A stretch of DNA of 57,215 nt from CAZWSX01 sp964636985 (GTDB lineage Bacteria > Planctomycetota > Planctomycetia > Pirellulales > Pirellulaceae). The stretch is taken from assembly GCA_964636985.1 (NCBI GenBank), contig CAZWSX010000037.1, forward strand, positions 1 to 57,215, in the 5' to 3' direction. The notes beneath the pieces were generated by a model. That model had not been told where the DNA came from and ran no database searches. It saw only the letters and a list, made by a program, of their open reading frames with translations. Made by a program: the position numbers and the translations under genes. Each line of letters opens with the position of its first letter. The stretch's first letter is position 1. Below, in pieces: positions 25,679-34,982 of this stretch.

Positions 25679-28024
25679 ATGACGCCAGCGGCTCGAAAAT
25701 TTCGCGCCTTCGTTGTCGCAGCTATCGCCCTATCCGCGACAGCTTCGATGCTTTGCGATTCCGCCATCGCCCAAGTTCAAGTCGACTTCGTTTCCAGCGG
25801 AGCCGTGGCACCAGGTGGAACCACCGAACTGCTCCTCCGCGGCAAACGCCTGAACGAATCGCTCAAGTTCTGGTCGGGCTTTCCGGCAACGTTCGAAGTC
25901 CTTCCGCCTGATGGAATGCCTGTCGACGAAACGCGCAAGGTCAAAGTCACCGTCCCCGCCAATACTGCGGTCGGTGTTTACGGCTTGGTGACGATCGGTC
26001 TCGATACCGGCAGCGCCACCGAACCGTGGCTGATGATGGTCGACGACCTGGCCAGCGTCGCCGAGGTTGGTACCAATAAGACTGTCGCATCCGCCCAAGA
26101 GGTAACGCTGCCGATCGCCATCGATGCTTCCAGCGACGGCCCCACCTCCGACTTCTTCCGATTTGCCGGCAAGCAAGGACAACGCGTCGCGATTGAAACG
26201 GTGGCCTCTCGAATCGGTGCCGACCTCGACTTGATCCTGACCGTATTCGATCCGGCAGGCAACGAGATCGCCTCGGTCGACGACGACCTGTTAACACGAG
26301 GCGATCCGCGAACCGCGCTGACGCTCCAGGCCGATGGCATCTACACCGTCGAAATTCGCGACAGCCGCTACCGCGCCGGGCGATACCGCCTGCGACTGGG
26401 AGATTTCCCGGTCGTGCAATCCGTCTTCCCCCTGGCTGCTCACGCAAACCACGGCCAACTGTTCGCGCTAGCGACCGACGTCACGACAACGCCGCTTCTG
26501 GCGAGTAAACGCTTGCCCGATCGTGTTGGCGAAAGCTCCCCCGTTAGCGCGAAGCTTCCCGGTGGCACCAGCTCCGGCTGGACCAACGTTCGAGCGAGCA
26601 ATCTGACGGAGATCCTGGAAGGAACGTTGGCTGCCGACGCAAATAGCCCCACACCCGCCGTGGTTCCGGCGGCGTTCAATGGCACGTTCGAGACCGCTGG
26701 CGATGTCGATATGTTCGAGTTCCCTATGAACAAAGGGGAACGAATCTTCTTCCGTGGGCTCGGTCGATCGTACGGCTCGCCGGCAATCCCACTCTTACGA
26801 GTGTTGAATGCCACAGGCGGCAAATTGGCAGAGTCGCCCGTTCCGGAAAACGACGAGGACCTCTCGCTTGAATTCGCGGCCCCGGAGACCGGCGTTTATC
26901 GGCTCCAAGCGAGCGAGTTGCTCGGTCGCGGTGGCAATGCGTTTGTCTATCGCGTCGAATCGTCGCCTGCTCCCGGTTTCTCACTTGTCCTGAAAAACGA
27001 AGGCCCCAACAACCGCACGCTTCACACGTTTGGTGCCGGCGACGGAGCCTGGACCATCGATGTCGTCTCGGCCCGCCGCGGCGGATACAACGGACCGATT
27101 ACGCTCTCGATCGAATCGGATCGCCCCGGGTGGCGGGTGTTTAACGAGGTCATCAAAGAAGGGCAAAACGAAACCAAGATGTACGTCGTCGCCCCGGCCG
27201 ATTTGGCCAAGGGAGAGTACGTCGAGTTTCGTGTTGTCGGCAAAGCAAAGGTCGGGGATGCGGACGTCTCGGCGATCGCTTCAAACGCTGTCCAAATCAA
27301 AGCTGCCCGGCCGCAATGGGCGGCACTTCCCGGCTGGCTGGAAGGACGTATCGCCGCCGTGGGTGTGGGCGCTCAAACCAAGCTCTACACCGCCAAGCCG
27401 GCGACGCCTGAATTCCTGTTTGCCAAACAAGGGGTCGGCAAAGCGGTGGTGCAGTTCGATCGCGTCGAGCCCAACTTCAAGGATGTTCCGCTCACGCTCG
27501 TGGCTACCGCATTGCCACCAGGGTTGTCTGTCTCCGCAATCAACCGTGTAAATCCAGGCGTTAATGAAAAATACGATGTGATGCTGGCCGGAGCAGAGAA
27601 TTTGCCCGACGGAAAACATCGCATCGCCTTTTTGGCCTATTCGCAAAACGGCTCCATCGGCCAGGCCATGCCCGTCGAGGCCACCGTCACGATCGGCTTG
27701 CCCTTGTCGGTAAAACTCGATCCAGGCGGCGTATTGGCCGCGGGCACCAAGCGGCAACTCAAGGTGAGCGTCGCCCGAACCGGCGAAGAAGCCCAACCCG
27801 TTGTTGTGAAACTAAAGAAGCTGCCGGCAGGCGTCACCACGGCTGAATCCGTGACTATCGCCGCCGACCAAACCGAAGCAACCTTCGAACTCACGGCAGC
27901 GCCCGAAGCACCTGCCGGCAAGTTGGAAGACCTCGCCGTCACGGCGACCAGCACCTACCTCGGCAAACCCGTGACCGTTGATAGCCCGAATTCCACCATC
28001 GAAGTAACGGCCAAGCCACAATAG
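25679..28024 (+). CDS. Exported PPC-domain surface protein
   Basis: The protein has 781 residues with a signal peptide (AFVVAAIALSATASML, cleavage after AIAQ). Residues about 160-245 match the bacterial pre-peptidase C-terminal domain: DFFRFAGKQGQRVAIETVA, DLDLILTVFDPAGNEIASVDDD and DGIYTVEIRDSRY. A second PPC-like unit lies near 340-430 (DVDMFEFPMNKGERIFFRG, ETGVYRLQASE). The remainder looks like several Ig/beta-sandwich domains. No protease catalytic motif is seen. In planctomycetes these proteins often sit beside DUF1549/DUF1553 cytochrome-type proteins, as here (104 bases downstream), and may act with them at the cell surface. Confidence 0.82.
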   Translation: MTPAARKFRAFVVAAIALSATASMLCDSAIAQVQVDFVSSGAVAPGGTTELLLRGKRLNESLKFWSGFPATFEVLPPDGMPVDETRKVKVTVPANTAVGVYGLVTIGLDTGSATEPWLMMVDDLASVAEVGTNKTVASAQEVTLPIAIDASSDGPTSDFFRFAGKQGQRVAIETVASRIGADLDLILTVFDPAGNEIASVDDDLLTRGDPRTALTLQADGIYTVEIRDSRYRAGRYRLRLGDFPVVQSVFPLAAHANHGQLFALATDVTTTPLLASKRLPDRVGESSPVSAKLPGGTSSGWTNVRASNLTEILEGTLAADANSPTPAVVPAAFNGTFETAGDVDMFEFPMNKGERIFFRGLGRSYGSPAIPLLRVLNATGGKLAESPVPENDEDLSLEFAAPETGVYRLQASELLGRGGNAFVYRVESSPAPGFSLVLKNEGPNNRTLHTFGAGDGAWTIDVVSARRGGYNGPITLSIESDRPGWRVFNEVIKEGQNETKMYVVAPADLAKGEYVEFRVVGKAKVGDADVSAIASNAVQIKAARPQWAALPGWLEGRIAAVGVGAQTKLYTAKPATPEFLFAKQGVGKAVVQFDRVEPNFKDVPLTLVATALPPGLSVSAINRVNPGVNEKYDVMLAGAENLPDGKHRIAFLAYSQNGSIGQAMPVEATVTIGLPLSVKLDPGGVLAAGTKRQLKVSVARTGEEAQPVVVKLKKLPAGVTTAESVTIAADQTEATFELTAAPEAPAGKLEDLAVTATSTYLGKPVTVDSPNSTIEVTAKPQ

Positions 28025-28128
28025 ATAAGACGCTACTCGCGCTCGAAAGAACTTTCGACAGACACGTTCGACAGAAACATCCGACGAGCGCGCGGCACAC
28101 GCCAGACCACAAAGGGAGTTGAAACGAG

Positions 28129-30579
28129 ATGAACCGAAGTATTCGTTCGTGGACGCCAGGCGTTTGCGCCGCCGTCATGCTGGCGATGTTGAGCCAAACT
28201 CGCGCGGACGGGCCGCCGCTGACCAAGCTGGAAGTTTTTCCGCCTGCGATGACGCTGACGGGTGCCAAGTCGGAGGCCTACGTCGCCGTGACCGGTATCT
28301 ATGCCGACGGGACTATCCGCGACCTGACGACCACGGCCACGATGGCCATCGACAACCCGGCCGTCGCGACGGTCGCCAAGGGCGTCGTCAAACCATTGGC
28401 CGATGGGGCGGCGAACATTGTCATCACCTCGGGCGAAACCAAAGCGCAAATCCCGCTGCAAGTCGTCCAAGCCAGTTCGGTGCTTCCCCGTTCCTTCGAA
28501 TACGACTGCCTCACGGCTCTCACCAAGCAATCGTGCAACTCGGGCGCCTGCCACGGATCGCCGAGCGGCAAAGGGGGCTTTAGGCTCTCGCTCCGTGCCT
28601 TCGATCCCGTGCTCGACCAGCTGACGCTGATTCGCGAAGACCTGGGTCGCCGCACCAACCCGATGGAGCCTGAGAAGAGCCTGCTGCTGCAAAAGCCGCT
28701 CATGAAGGTGCCACACGGCGGCGGACTCAAACTGCACACGCACGACCCCGCGTACCAAATGCTGACGGAATGGATCGCTCAAGGATGCAAACCCGATCCG
28801 GCAGGCGCAGCCAAGTGCGTCGGGATCGAAGTCTATCCACCGACGGGCCGCATGTTGATTCATCCGGCTACCACGCAGCAACTTGTGGTGCGAGGCAAGT
28901 TCAGTGATGGCTCGGTCCGCGACATCACGGCCATCGCTTGCTATTCCTCGTCCGATGTGGACGTCGCGACGGTGAGCGATTTCGGCGCCGTGAATGCACG
29001 CGACCGCGGCGAAACGGCGGTCGTCGTCCGTTATGCCGAGTTCGTCGAGACGTGCTTTCTCACCTTCGTGAAAGACATCCCGGGCTACACCTGGGAAGCA
29101 ACGACGCAGAAGAACTACATCGACGAACTTGTCGACGTGAAGCTCAAGCAATTGCAGTTCCGCCCCAGCGGCATTTGCAACGACGAGGAGTTCCTGCGGC
29201 GCGTCCACTTGGACGTGATTGGCACGCTCCCGACGGTCGAGCGAACCGCGGCCTTCCTGGCCGATAACAGCCCCGACAAGCGAGCCAAGCTGATTGACGA
29301 ACTCTTCGAGCGGCCGGAATACGCTTCGTTCTGGGCCCTCAAGTGGGGCGACTTGCTTCGCTTGACCACGACCCAAATCGGCAACGAAGGGACGTTCAAG
29401 TACCACCGTTGGCTGGTCGATTCGATCCGCAAGAACAAGCCGTACGATCAGTTCGCCAAGGAATTGCTGACCGCCCAAGGAAGCACGCTGCAAAATCCGC
29501 CGGCCTACTTCTATCGCACGGCACCCGACGTGAACGAGTGCGTCGAGACGGTCTCGCAAGTCTTCCTCGGATCACGGTTGCAATGTGCTAAGTGCCACAA
29601 CCATCCGTTCGAGCGTTGGACGCAGGACAACTATTACGGGCTGGCCGCATTCTTCAACCGAGTGCAGCGCAAAAAGGCCGGTCGCCCCGATGAAACGCTG
29701 GTCTACATGGCTCGCGAAGGGGAAGTGACACAGCCTCGCACCAGCAAGCAGATGAAGCCTTGGCTCCCCTACCAAGGGGACATCGATCCGCCGGCCGAAA
29801 GCGATCGCCGTCAGCCTTTCGCCGATTGGCTCACCAAGAAGGACAATCCCTTCTTCGGCAAGGTCGAAGTGAATCGGATGTGGAGCCAACTGTTCGGCCG
29901 CGGGCTGGTCGATCCGATCGACGATTTCCGCGATTCGAACCCTCCATCCAACGCGCCGCTGCTCGAACGCCTGGCGAAGGACTTTGCCGAAAGCCGTTAC
30001 GACCGCCGGCACATGCTCAAGCTGATGCTCAATAGCCGGACCTATCAAACCGACTATCGTCCCAATCAGTTCAACGAAACCGACGCCAAGTACAACTCGC
30101 ACTACGCCCCTCGATTGTTGTCGGCCGAGCAATTGCTCGACGCGATTTGCAGTGTGACGGCGTTGCCGGAACAATTCGGCGGCTTGCCGGCCGGATCGAA
30201 GGCGATCCAGATTCCCGCTCCTGACATGGTGAAGAACGAGTTCCTCAAGGCTTTCGGCCAGCCGGAACGTTCCACCGTGTGCGCGTGCGAGCGCTCGAGC
30301 GACTCGAACCTCGGGATGGCGATCCAGTTTTTCAATGGCCCGCTGATCCACGGCAAGCTGCGCAGCCCCGAGAACCGCTTCCGCAAACTGATGGCGGCAG
30401 GCAAACCGAACGCCGAGATCATCGACGAACTGTACATGGCCGCCGTCTGCCGCAAACCGACCGACAAGGAGCGCGAGACCGCGATGAATCACATCGCCTC
30501 GAAGCCCGACCCCGTCGCCGCCATGGAAGACGTCTGCTGGGCGATCCTCAACACCAACGAGTTCCTGTTCCAACACTAG
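28129..30579 (+). CDS. DUF1549/DUF1553 (PSCyt2-PSD1) exported protein with Ig-like N-terminal domains
   Basis: The protein has 816 residues. A signal peptide (VCAAVMLAMLSQTRAD) is followed by a BIG_2-like domain (KLEVFPPAMTLTGAKSEAYV...), a cysteine motif SCNSGACHGSPSGKGGF, and a second BIG_2-like domain near 240-310. Next comes DUF1549 (PSCyt2; FLRRVHLDVIGTLPTVERTAAFL) with a CxxCH haem site, LQCAKCHNHPFERW, and then DUF1553 (PSD1; NPFFGKVEVNRMWSQLFGRGLVDPIDDF). These domains are largely confined to planctomycetes and close relatives and are thought to be periplasmic c-type cytochromes, perhaps in polysaccharide breakdown; biochemical proof is thin. A family B hairpin follows the stop. Confidence 0.9.
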   Translation: MNRSIRSWTPGVCAAVMLAMLSQTRADGPPLTKLEVFPPAMTLTGAKSEAYVAVTGIYADGTIRDLTTTATMAIDNPAVATVAKGVVKPLADGAANIVITSGETKAQIPLQVVQASSVLPRSFEYDCLTALTKQSCNSGACHGSPSGKGGFRLSLRAFDPVLDQLTLIREDLGRRTNPMEPEKSLLLQKPLMKVPHGGGLKLHTHDPAYQMLTEWIAQGCKPDPAGAAKCVGIEVYPPTGRMLIHPATTQQLVVRGKFSDGSVRDITAIACYSSSDVDVATVSDFGAVNARDRGETAVVVRYAEFVETCFLTFVKDIPGYTWEATTQKNYIDELVDVKLKQLQFRPSGICNDEEFLRRVHLDVIGTLPTVERTAAFLADNSPDKRAKLIDELFERPEYASFWALKWGDLLRLTTTQIGNEGTFKYHRWLVDSIRKNKPYDQFAKELLTAQGSTLQNPPAYFYRTAPDVNECVETVSQVFLGSRLQCAKCHNHPFERWTQDNYYGLAAFFNRVQRKKAGRPDETLVYMAREGEVTQPRTSKQMKPWLPYQGDIDPPAESDRRQPFADWLTKKDNPFFGKVEVNRMWSQLFGRGLVDPIDDFRDSNPPSNAPLLERLAKDFAESRYDRRHMLKLMLNSRTYQTDYRPNQFNETDAKYNSHYAPRLLSAEQLLDAICSVTALPEQFGGLPAGSKAIQIPAPDMVKNEFLKAFGQPERSTVCACERSSDSNLGMAIQFFNGPLIHGKLRSPENRFRKLMAAGKPNAEIIDELYMAAVCRKPTDKERETAMNHIASKPDPVAAMEDVCWAILNTNEFLFQH

Positions 30580-30585
30580 GATTTT

Positions 30586-30616
30586 GAAAAAGTAGCACGG
30601 ACATTCCTGTCCGTGC
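30586..30616 (+). repeat. Dispersed hairpin repeat family B, copy 1
   Basis: Perfect 9-bp arms GCACGGACA and TGTCCGTGC enclose a TTCC loop (30595-30616), preceded by GAAAAAGTA. It lies just after the DUF1549/DUF1553 stop. A second copy lies inverted at 39087-39117, also just after a stop codon and in that gene's sense orientation. One arm pair differs between copies as C-G versus G-C, which keeps pairing. It may serve as a transcript 3' end; no T-tract follows. Confidence 0.78.
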
Positions 30617-30781
30617 GAAGTGCGGCAACCTACACCCGGACGCGTCGTTCACAAGAATTGATTAATCGATTGATGATTGATGATTTTTGATTTGCGAGGT
30701 GAAGCAACTCCGTCCCCAAACCTGCCTCCACTCCTCCTCTGTGCTCTCTGTGGCAAAAAACCAAAAAGCGACTGAGCGATC

Positions 30782-32110
30782 ATGATAGTTTCCCACCTTC
30801 GATATCTCGCTGCGTTCTGCATCGTCGGCTGCGTTGCGGCGCCCAGCTTTGCTGAACCCGTCAGCTTCAAAAAGCAAATCGCCACGATCCTGATCGACAA
30901 CTGCCTCAGCTGTCACGGGCCGAAGAAAGCCGAAGGAGGCTGGCGCGTCGATACGATCGAGCGGCTCAAGTCGGCGGGTGATTCAACTTCAGCGTCGCTT
31001 ACGGCCGGTCAACCGGAGAACAGCGAGTTGCTCGCCCGGATGAAGTCGGACGATCCGGCGACGCGTATGCCCTACGATAGCGAACCGCTCTCCGCCGAGA
31101 CGATCGCGCTAGTCCAGCAGTGGATCGCCGAAGGAGCCAACTTCGAAGATGCCGACGCTAAGCAGTCGCTGTACAAGGTGATTCCCCCGCCAACGCATCC
31201 CGCTTCCCCGGAAAAGTACAAAGCTCCGCTCCCCGCGACGGCCACCGTGTTCCGGCCCGATGGGCAAGAGATTGTCGTCGCCGGCTACAACGAAGTCCTC
31301 GTTAAAAAGGCCACGGACGGTTCCCTCGTCCGCCGGATCGGCAACTTGCCGCAGCGGATCTACGGGCTCTCGTTCAGTCCCGATGGCACGACGCTCGCCG
31401 TCGCCGGTGGAACGCCTGGCCGTTTGGGCGAAGTCCGCTTAGTCAAATTCGACACAGGCGAAATCACGCGCGTTCTCTCCAGTGCTGCCGATGTGGTTTT
31501 CGACGCGCAGTTCAGCCCCAACGGGCAGCGTCTGGCCACGGCGTCGGCCGATGGTGTGGTCCGCGTGTTCAACGTGGTCGACGGCGCCGAGCAACTCGCC
31601 ATGCCCAGTCACAGCGATTGGATTTTGGCGCTCGCCTGGAGTGCCGATGGTGCGAAACTCGCCTCGGCCAGCCGCGACAAAACAGCCAAGGCCTACGACG
31701 CGAACACGGGCGATCTGCTGGCGACCTACTCGACCCACAACGCTGCTGTGCGCGGCGTCGCCTTCAATGCCGACGGGACCGAAGTCTGGTCGCTCGGCAG
31801 CGACAACAAGCTCCACCGCTGGGCCATCGCCGACAGCGCCAAGAAGGCCGAACAAGCCTTGGCCGCCGAAGGCTACAAGCTTGTTCGCTCAGGCGATTTT
31901 ATCCTGGCCGCAACCGCCGAAAAGAAAGTCCGCCAGTGGAAGCTCGATGGAACGCTAGTCCGCGAATTTGCCGGCGCCAACGATTGGCTCCTCGCGGCCG
32001 ACATTAACCCCGCCACCAAACGGGTCGTGGCAGGCAGCTTCGATGGCGAGATTCGCCTGTGGAACCTGGACGACGGCGCCGCCGTCGCGAACTTTCCCGC
32101 CGCTCCGTAG
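30782..32110 (+). CDS. Planctomycete cytochrome C (PSCyt1) plus WD40 propeller protein
   Basis: The protein has 442 residues. After a signal peptide (YLAAFCIVGCVAAPSFAE), residues about 25-125 form the PSCyt1 domain with haem site CLSCHGPKKAEGGWRVDT and MPYDSEPLSAETIALVQQWIAEGANF. Residues about 155-440 hold WD40-like blades: YGLSFSPDGTTLAVAGG, FDAQFSPNGQRLATASADG, WILALAWSADGAKLASASRDKTAKAYD and GVAFNADGTEVWSLGSD. The cytochrome-plus-propeller pairing is common in planctomycetes. It should be periplasmic; the propeller may bind a partner such as the upstream DUF1549/DUF1553 protein. Electron-transfer function is presumed from the CxxCH only. Confidence 0.9.
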   Translation: MIVSHLRYLAAFCIVGCVAAPSFAEPVSFKKQIATILIDNCLSCHGPKKAEGGWRVDTIERLKSAGDSTSASLTAGQPENSELLARMKSDDPATRMPYDSEPLSAETIALVQQWIAEGANFEDADAKQSLYKVIPPPTHPASPEKYKAPLPATATVFRPDGQEIVVAGYNEVLVKKATDGSLVRRIGNLPQRIYGLSFSPDGTTLAVAGGTPGRLGEVRLVKFDTGEITRVLSSAADVVFDAQFSPNGQRLATASADGVVRVFNVVDGAEQLAMPSHSDWILALAWSADGAKLASASRDKTAKAYDANTGDLLATYSTHNAAVRGVAFNADGTEVWSLGSDNKLHRWAIADSAKKAEQALAAEGYKLVRSGDFILAATAEKKVRQWKLDGTLVREFAGANDWLLAADINPATKRVVAGSFDGEIRLWNLDDGAAVANFPAAP

Positions 32111-32265
32111 CAGATCCCGAGCGGTTGATTCTTACGACTGTTTCGTGGAAGCGACTTCCGGGGCGTCAGCCCATCGCCCGTGTGTTGTCAATTTGTCTCG
32201 GCATGTCGTCATTATGACGACTCTCCTGCGGTGCGTCGCTCTCGCAATCACGCACCCGCTTTCAA

Positions 32266-32349
32266 CCTAAGCCTCTTAACAGCAACCACTTACGTCGCAA
32301 CACAGCATTTCTGGCGCAGTCATTGCTTCTATTCTCCTCTGTCGCGGCA
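32266..32349 (+). promoter_or_regulatory. Sigma-54-type promoter with conserved upstream block (copy 1)
   Basis: The core is TGGCGC-N5-TTGCT at 32312-32327: GG at -24 and GC at -12 with the required 12-base step. Upstream, CCTAAGCC at 32266 and ACTTACG ending at 32294 sit at the same distances as in copy 2 (35631 onwards), without gaps. GTCGCGGCA at 32341-32349 is also shared. Transcription would start near 32338 and read the small secreted protein gene at 32402. Confidence 0.72.
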
Positions 32350-32401
32350 CCAGAAGACCAGAGCTGCGGAAAGAACTCAAATCCACGCAAGGAACTGATC
32401 G

Positions 32402-32821
32402 ATGACCACTCTCTGGACGACACGATGGATGGCGACGGCCGCAACTTTGGCCGTACTTTCAATTGGATTCGTCAGCCAGGCAAAAGCCGAAGGTCCGCAC
32501 AAGGGACACCGGGCCGCACATGTTTCGGGCCGACTCGGCGGCGAGTCGGTACACGGCGTCGAGGCCGCTCCTCTCCCCGTCGACCGCGGTGGAGCGGGCC
32601 ACGGGGTAGTATTTGCAGGCAACCACCACGGGCATCGTCACAACGCCTTTCATAGCGGCGTGTATCGCGGATCAAGGAGAGGTTTCGTGTCGCCGTATTA
32701 CGGCTATGGATACAACTACGGAAATTATCCGCGATACGGAGTGGCAGCACCCTCGGTTGGCTGGCCAACCCTTCCGGCCCCTTTCAGCTACGACAGTTTC
32801 TATCCCGGAATTGGGTTCTAA
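32402..32821 (+). CDS. Small secreted His/Gly/Tyr-rich protein (paralogue 1)
   Basis: The protein has 139 residues. A signal peptide (MATAATLAVLSIGFVSQAKA) is followed by a His- and Gly-rich mature region and a Tyr/Gly-rich stretch (YYGYGYNYGNYPRYG), ending LPAPFSYDSFYPGIGF. AAGGAA lies upstream of the ATG. The start (MTT-WT-W), the FVSQ-KA cleavage region and the LPAPFSYD-F-P--G end are shared with the protein at 35772; the middle is different. I know no named family. The composition suggests a surface, matrix or metal-binding peptide. Its promoter is of the sigma-54 type, which implies control by an activator under specific conditions. It converges with blaR1. Confidence 0.78.
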   Translation: MTTLWTTRWMATAATLAVLSIGFVSQAKAEGPHKGHRAAHVSGRLGGESVHGVEAAPLPVDRGGAGHGVVFAGNHHGHRHNAFHSGVYRGSRRGFVSPYYGYGYNYGNYPRYGVAAPSVGWPTLPAPFSYDSFYPGIGF

Positions 32822-32880
32822 CCGACGGGTCACTGGATGGCGGATGATGTGGTATCCGAGGTGACTGGCCCGTTGCAGTT

Positions 32881-34980
32881 CTATTTCTCAGAAGCGGCTT
32901 CGTCCTGGTACGCTTCTTCGGGAATCAACTCCGATCGGAACAAGTGGAGTTGCAGCTGTCCTTTTTCGTTGCGGCGCAGCGGCACCAACAGTAGCGTGTG
33001 GCCATTGGGAATGTTCGCCGTGACCGATACGAGCGAACGAGCGACATGCGGTATCTGAACCGCCTTTTGTTGCCCACCGCTCATGGTCTCCAATATTTCC
33101 ACGTCGCTGACGTGAGACTCCTGATAGGCGACCTGCAGCTGTATTAATTTCTCGTCAACCATGGTGGCGCCGCGGACTCGAATTGTTACCCCGTCATCCA
33201 GCATGGATACGTGAGGTTGGTGTGCGCCCTCGCCAACATCACGGATTCCAGTAATGAACGGCCTGGCGGTTAGCGACATATATTTGGCCATCTGTCCGTT
33301 AAATGTCGTGATCTTGGGCGCCTGAATAATGTTGCTGCGAGCGTCCTGCTGGAGCCTGCCTATCAAGCTCTTCATTTCTTCGTCCGTGAGCACGGCTTGA
33401 AACAGGGGCGAGCTGCCGCTGGTATTGGCGACCACGGCGCGGCCGGAATGCTCGAACGTTGCCCCTTCACCGTCGACCACTTGTCCATGCGCGGCTGGAA
33501 CTAAGTCCGCTAGGGAGAGCGAAGTGACAGCGATGCGGATCTCATTGACGATTTGGCTTTGGCCATGAGTTCGCCAAAGTTCAAGCAATCGTCCCACTTC
33601 GGCGTGTTCGCGCGTGGTTCCATCGACCTGGAGTGCCTCACCTTTGAGAATACACGACCATTGCTTGGTGGGATCAAACTGCCCGATCGTCTGAATCAGT
33701 TGGTAGGTGGATAGCGCCGCGACGTCGCGGTTGAGGTCTTCATCGCGACAGAGCCGATCGATCACTTGTTTCAGATCGTACTCGACGGTCTCGCGTGGTT
33801 CGCCCGAGGCGTCCATGTTCGCCGGGGGTGCCATATTCCAGGTGGTAGCTGCTGGCAGTTCCAGCGGCCCCCGTTTAACGTACGTCTGCGGTCGCGATGC
33901 CGCGTCGGACAGTCCGACCAGGATCAGACCGGCGATCAACGCCATCGAAAGCCACACACACCACGTTCGCTCGGGTTTGCCGAGTTTTGGCAACTGCGCC
34001 AAGCGTCGTTTCGCTTCGTATTTGCGGCCCCAAAACGAGACAAATCCAAGGGCGGCGGATGAGGGTTGGCCACCTGCCATGGAGAGTCGCTCAATAAACT
34101 TGAAAAGGGTTTCTCCATATTGGCGAACACCCTGATCTTCAAGTTGCGCAAGGACCAGCGCGTCGCAAGCGAGTTCTCGCTCCGCCAGCCAGGCTCGCTG
34201 CGTCATCCAAAACATCGGGTTCCACCAGTGAACCACTCGCACGATCGCCAAGCCCCAGGTCAGCAGCACGTCGTAGCGGCGAATATGGGCCAGTTCGTGC
34301 CACAACACGTGTTTGAGTTCGAGAAGGTCCCATCCATCGGCATCCTCCGGCAGCAGGATCGTTGGATTCCACCAACCGTAGGTCGCCGGGCCGGCAAGCC
34401 CTGGTACCGTCCACAGCGTGACGGTACCGCTCACGCCTAAGCGGCGTTGCCCCTCCGCAACCAGCGATTGTAAGTCTTGCCGATTGCAAGGTCCTCCCAG
34501 ACGAACCCAGTGCCACAGACGAACGCTCGTCACCACAGTCCAAAACGCGACGACTAACGCTCCAAGCAACAACGCGACGGGAAGAACGGTATTAAGCAAC
34601 AAATCCCAAACATCCACCTCCGCAACCGGTTCCGAAACGGGTTGCGGAAGTGCTTGGTAGGGATCGTGAGCGACTGCCAATAAATTTTCTGGCTCGAACG
34701 GCGGAGCAAACGGAAGTGGTGAACCTTCAGGAATGACAGATTTGTCCTCATCAGCCGACAATTCGATCCGTTTGGCGATCTCCGGCTGAAGACTCCAAGT
34801 CGATTCAAAACTGAACGGCAACATCAACCGAACCAGCACCAGCGACCAAAGCATCTGCCGCGACCACGGCGCCAACCAGCGGCGGCCGAGCAACGTGATT
34901 GCTGCCACAATCACGAACAGCGGAAACGTCGATATCGCCGCTCGCATCACCGCGGCCGCAACCAGTTGAATTGCATCCAT
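32881..34980 (-). CDS. BlaR1/M56 membrane metallopeptidase fused to a secretin-like domain
   Basis: The protein has 699 residues. The N-terminal third has membrane helices (FPLFVIVAAITLLG, LPVALLLGALVVAFW) and the M56 zinc motif HELAH at residues 228-232, with the later glutamate in LAERELACDALVL. Another helix ends this part (MALIAGLILVGL, about 345). Instead of a penicillin-binding sensor, residues about 400-470 are a helical region and about 545-660 resemble the C-domain of secretins: NIIQAPKITTFNGQMA, DDGVTIRVRGATM, and VQIPHVARSLVSVTANIPNG. BlaR1 proteins sense a signal outside and cleave BlaI. Here the sensed ligand is unknown. It starts two bases after blaI's stop. Confidence 0.85.
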   Translation of the reverse strand: MDAIQLVAAAVMRAAISTFPLFVIVAAITLLGRRWLAPWSRQMLWSLVLVRLMLPFSFESTWSLQPEIAKRIELSADEDKSVIPEGSPLPFAPPFEPENLLAVAHDPYQALPQPVSEPVAEVDVWDLLLNTVLPVALLLGALVVAFWTVVTSVRLWHWVRLGGPCNRQDLQSLVAEGQRRLGVSGTVTLWTVPGLAGPATYGWWNPTILLPEDADGWDLLELKHVLWHELAHIRRYDVLLTWGLAIVRVVHWWNPMFWMTQRAWLAERELACDALVLAQLEDQGVRQYGETLFKFIERLSMAGGQPSSAALGFVSFWGRKYEAKRRLAQLPKLGKPERTWCVWLSMALIAGLILVGLSDAASRPQTYVKRGPLELPAATTWNMAPPANMDASGEPRETVEYDLKQVIDRLCRDEDLNRDVAALSTYQLIQTIGQFDPTKQWSCILKGEALQVDGTTREHAEVGRLLELWRTHGQSQIVNEIRIAVTSLSLADLVPAAHGQVVDGEGATFEHSGRAVVANTSGSSPLFQAVLTDEEMKSLIGRLQQDARSNIIQAPKITTFNGQMAKYMSLTARPFITGIRDVGEGAHQPHVSMLDDGVTIRVRGATMVDEKLIQLQVAYQESHVSDVEILETMSGGQQKAVQIPHVARSLVSVTANIPNGHTLLLVPLRRNEKGQLQLHLFRSELIPEEAYQDEAASEK

Positions 34981-34982
34981 GA

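Noticed and set aside
28033..29559. Antisense open frame of 508 codons within the DUF1549/DUF1553 gene
   Set aside because: The plus-strand gene has clear domains and haem motifs; the antisense translation has none.
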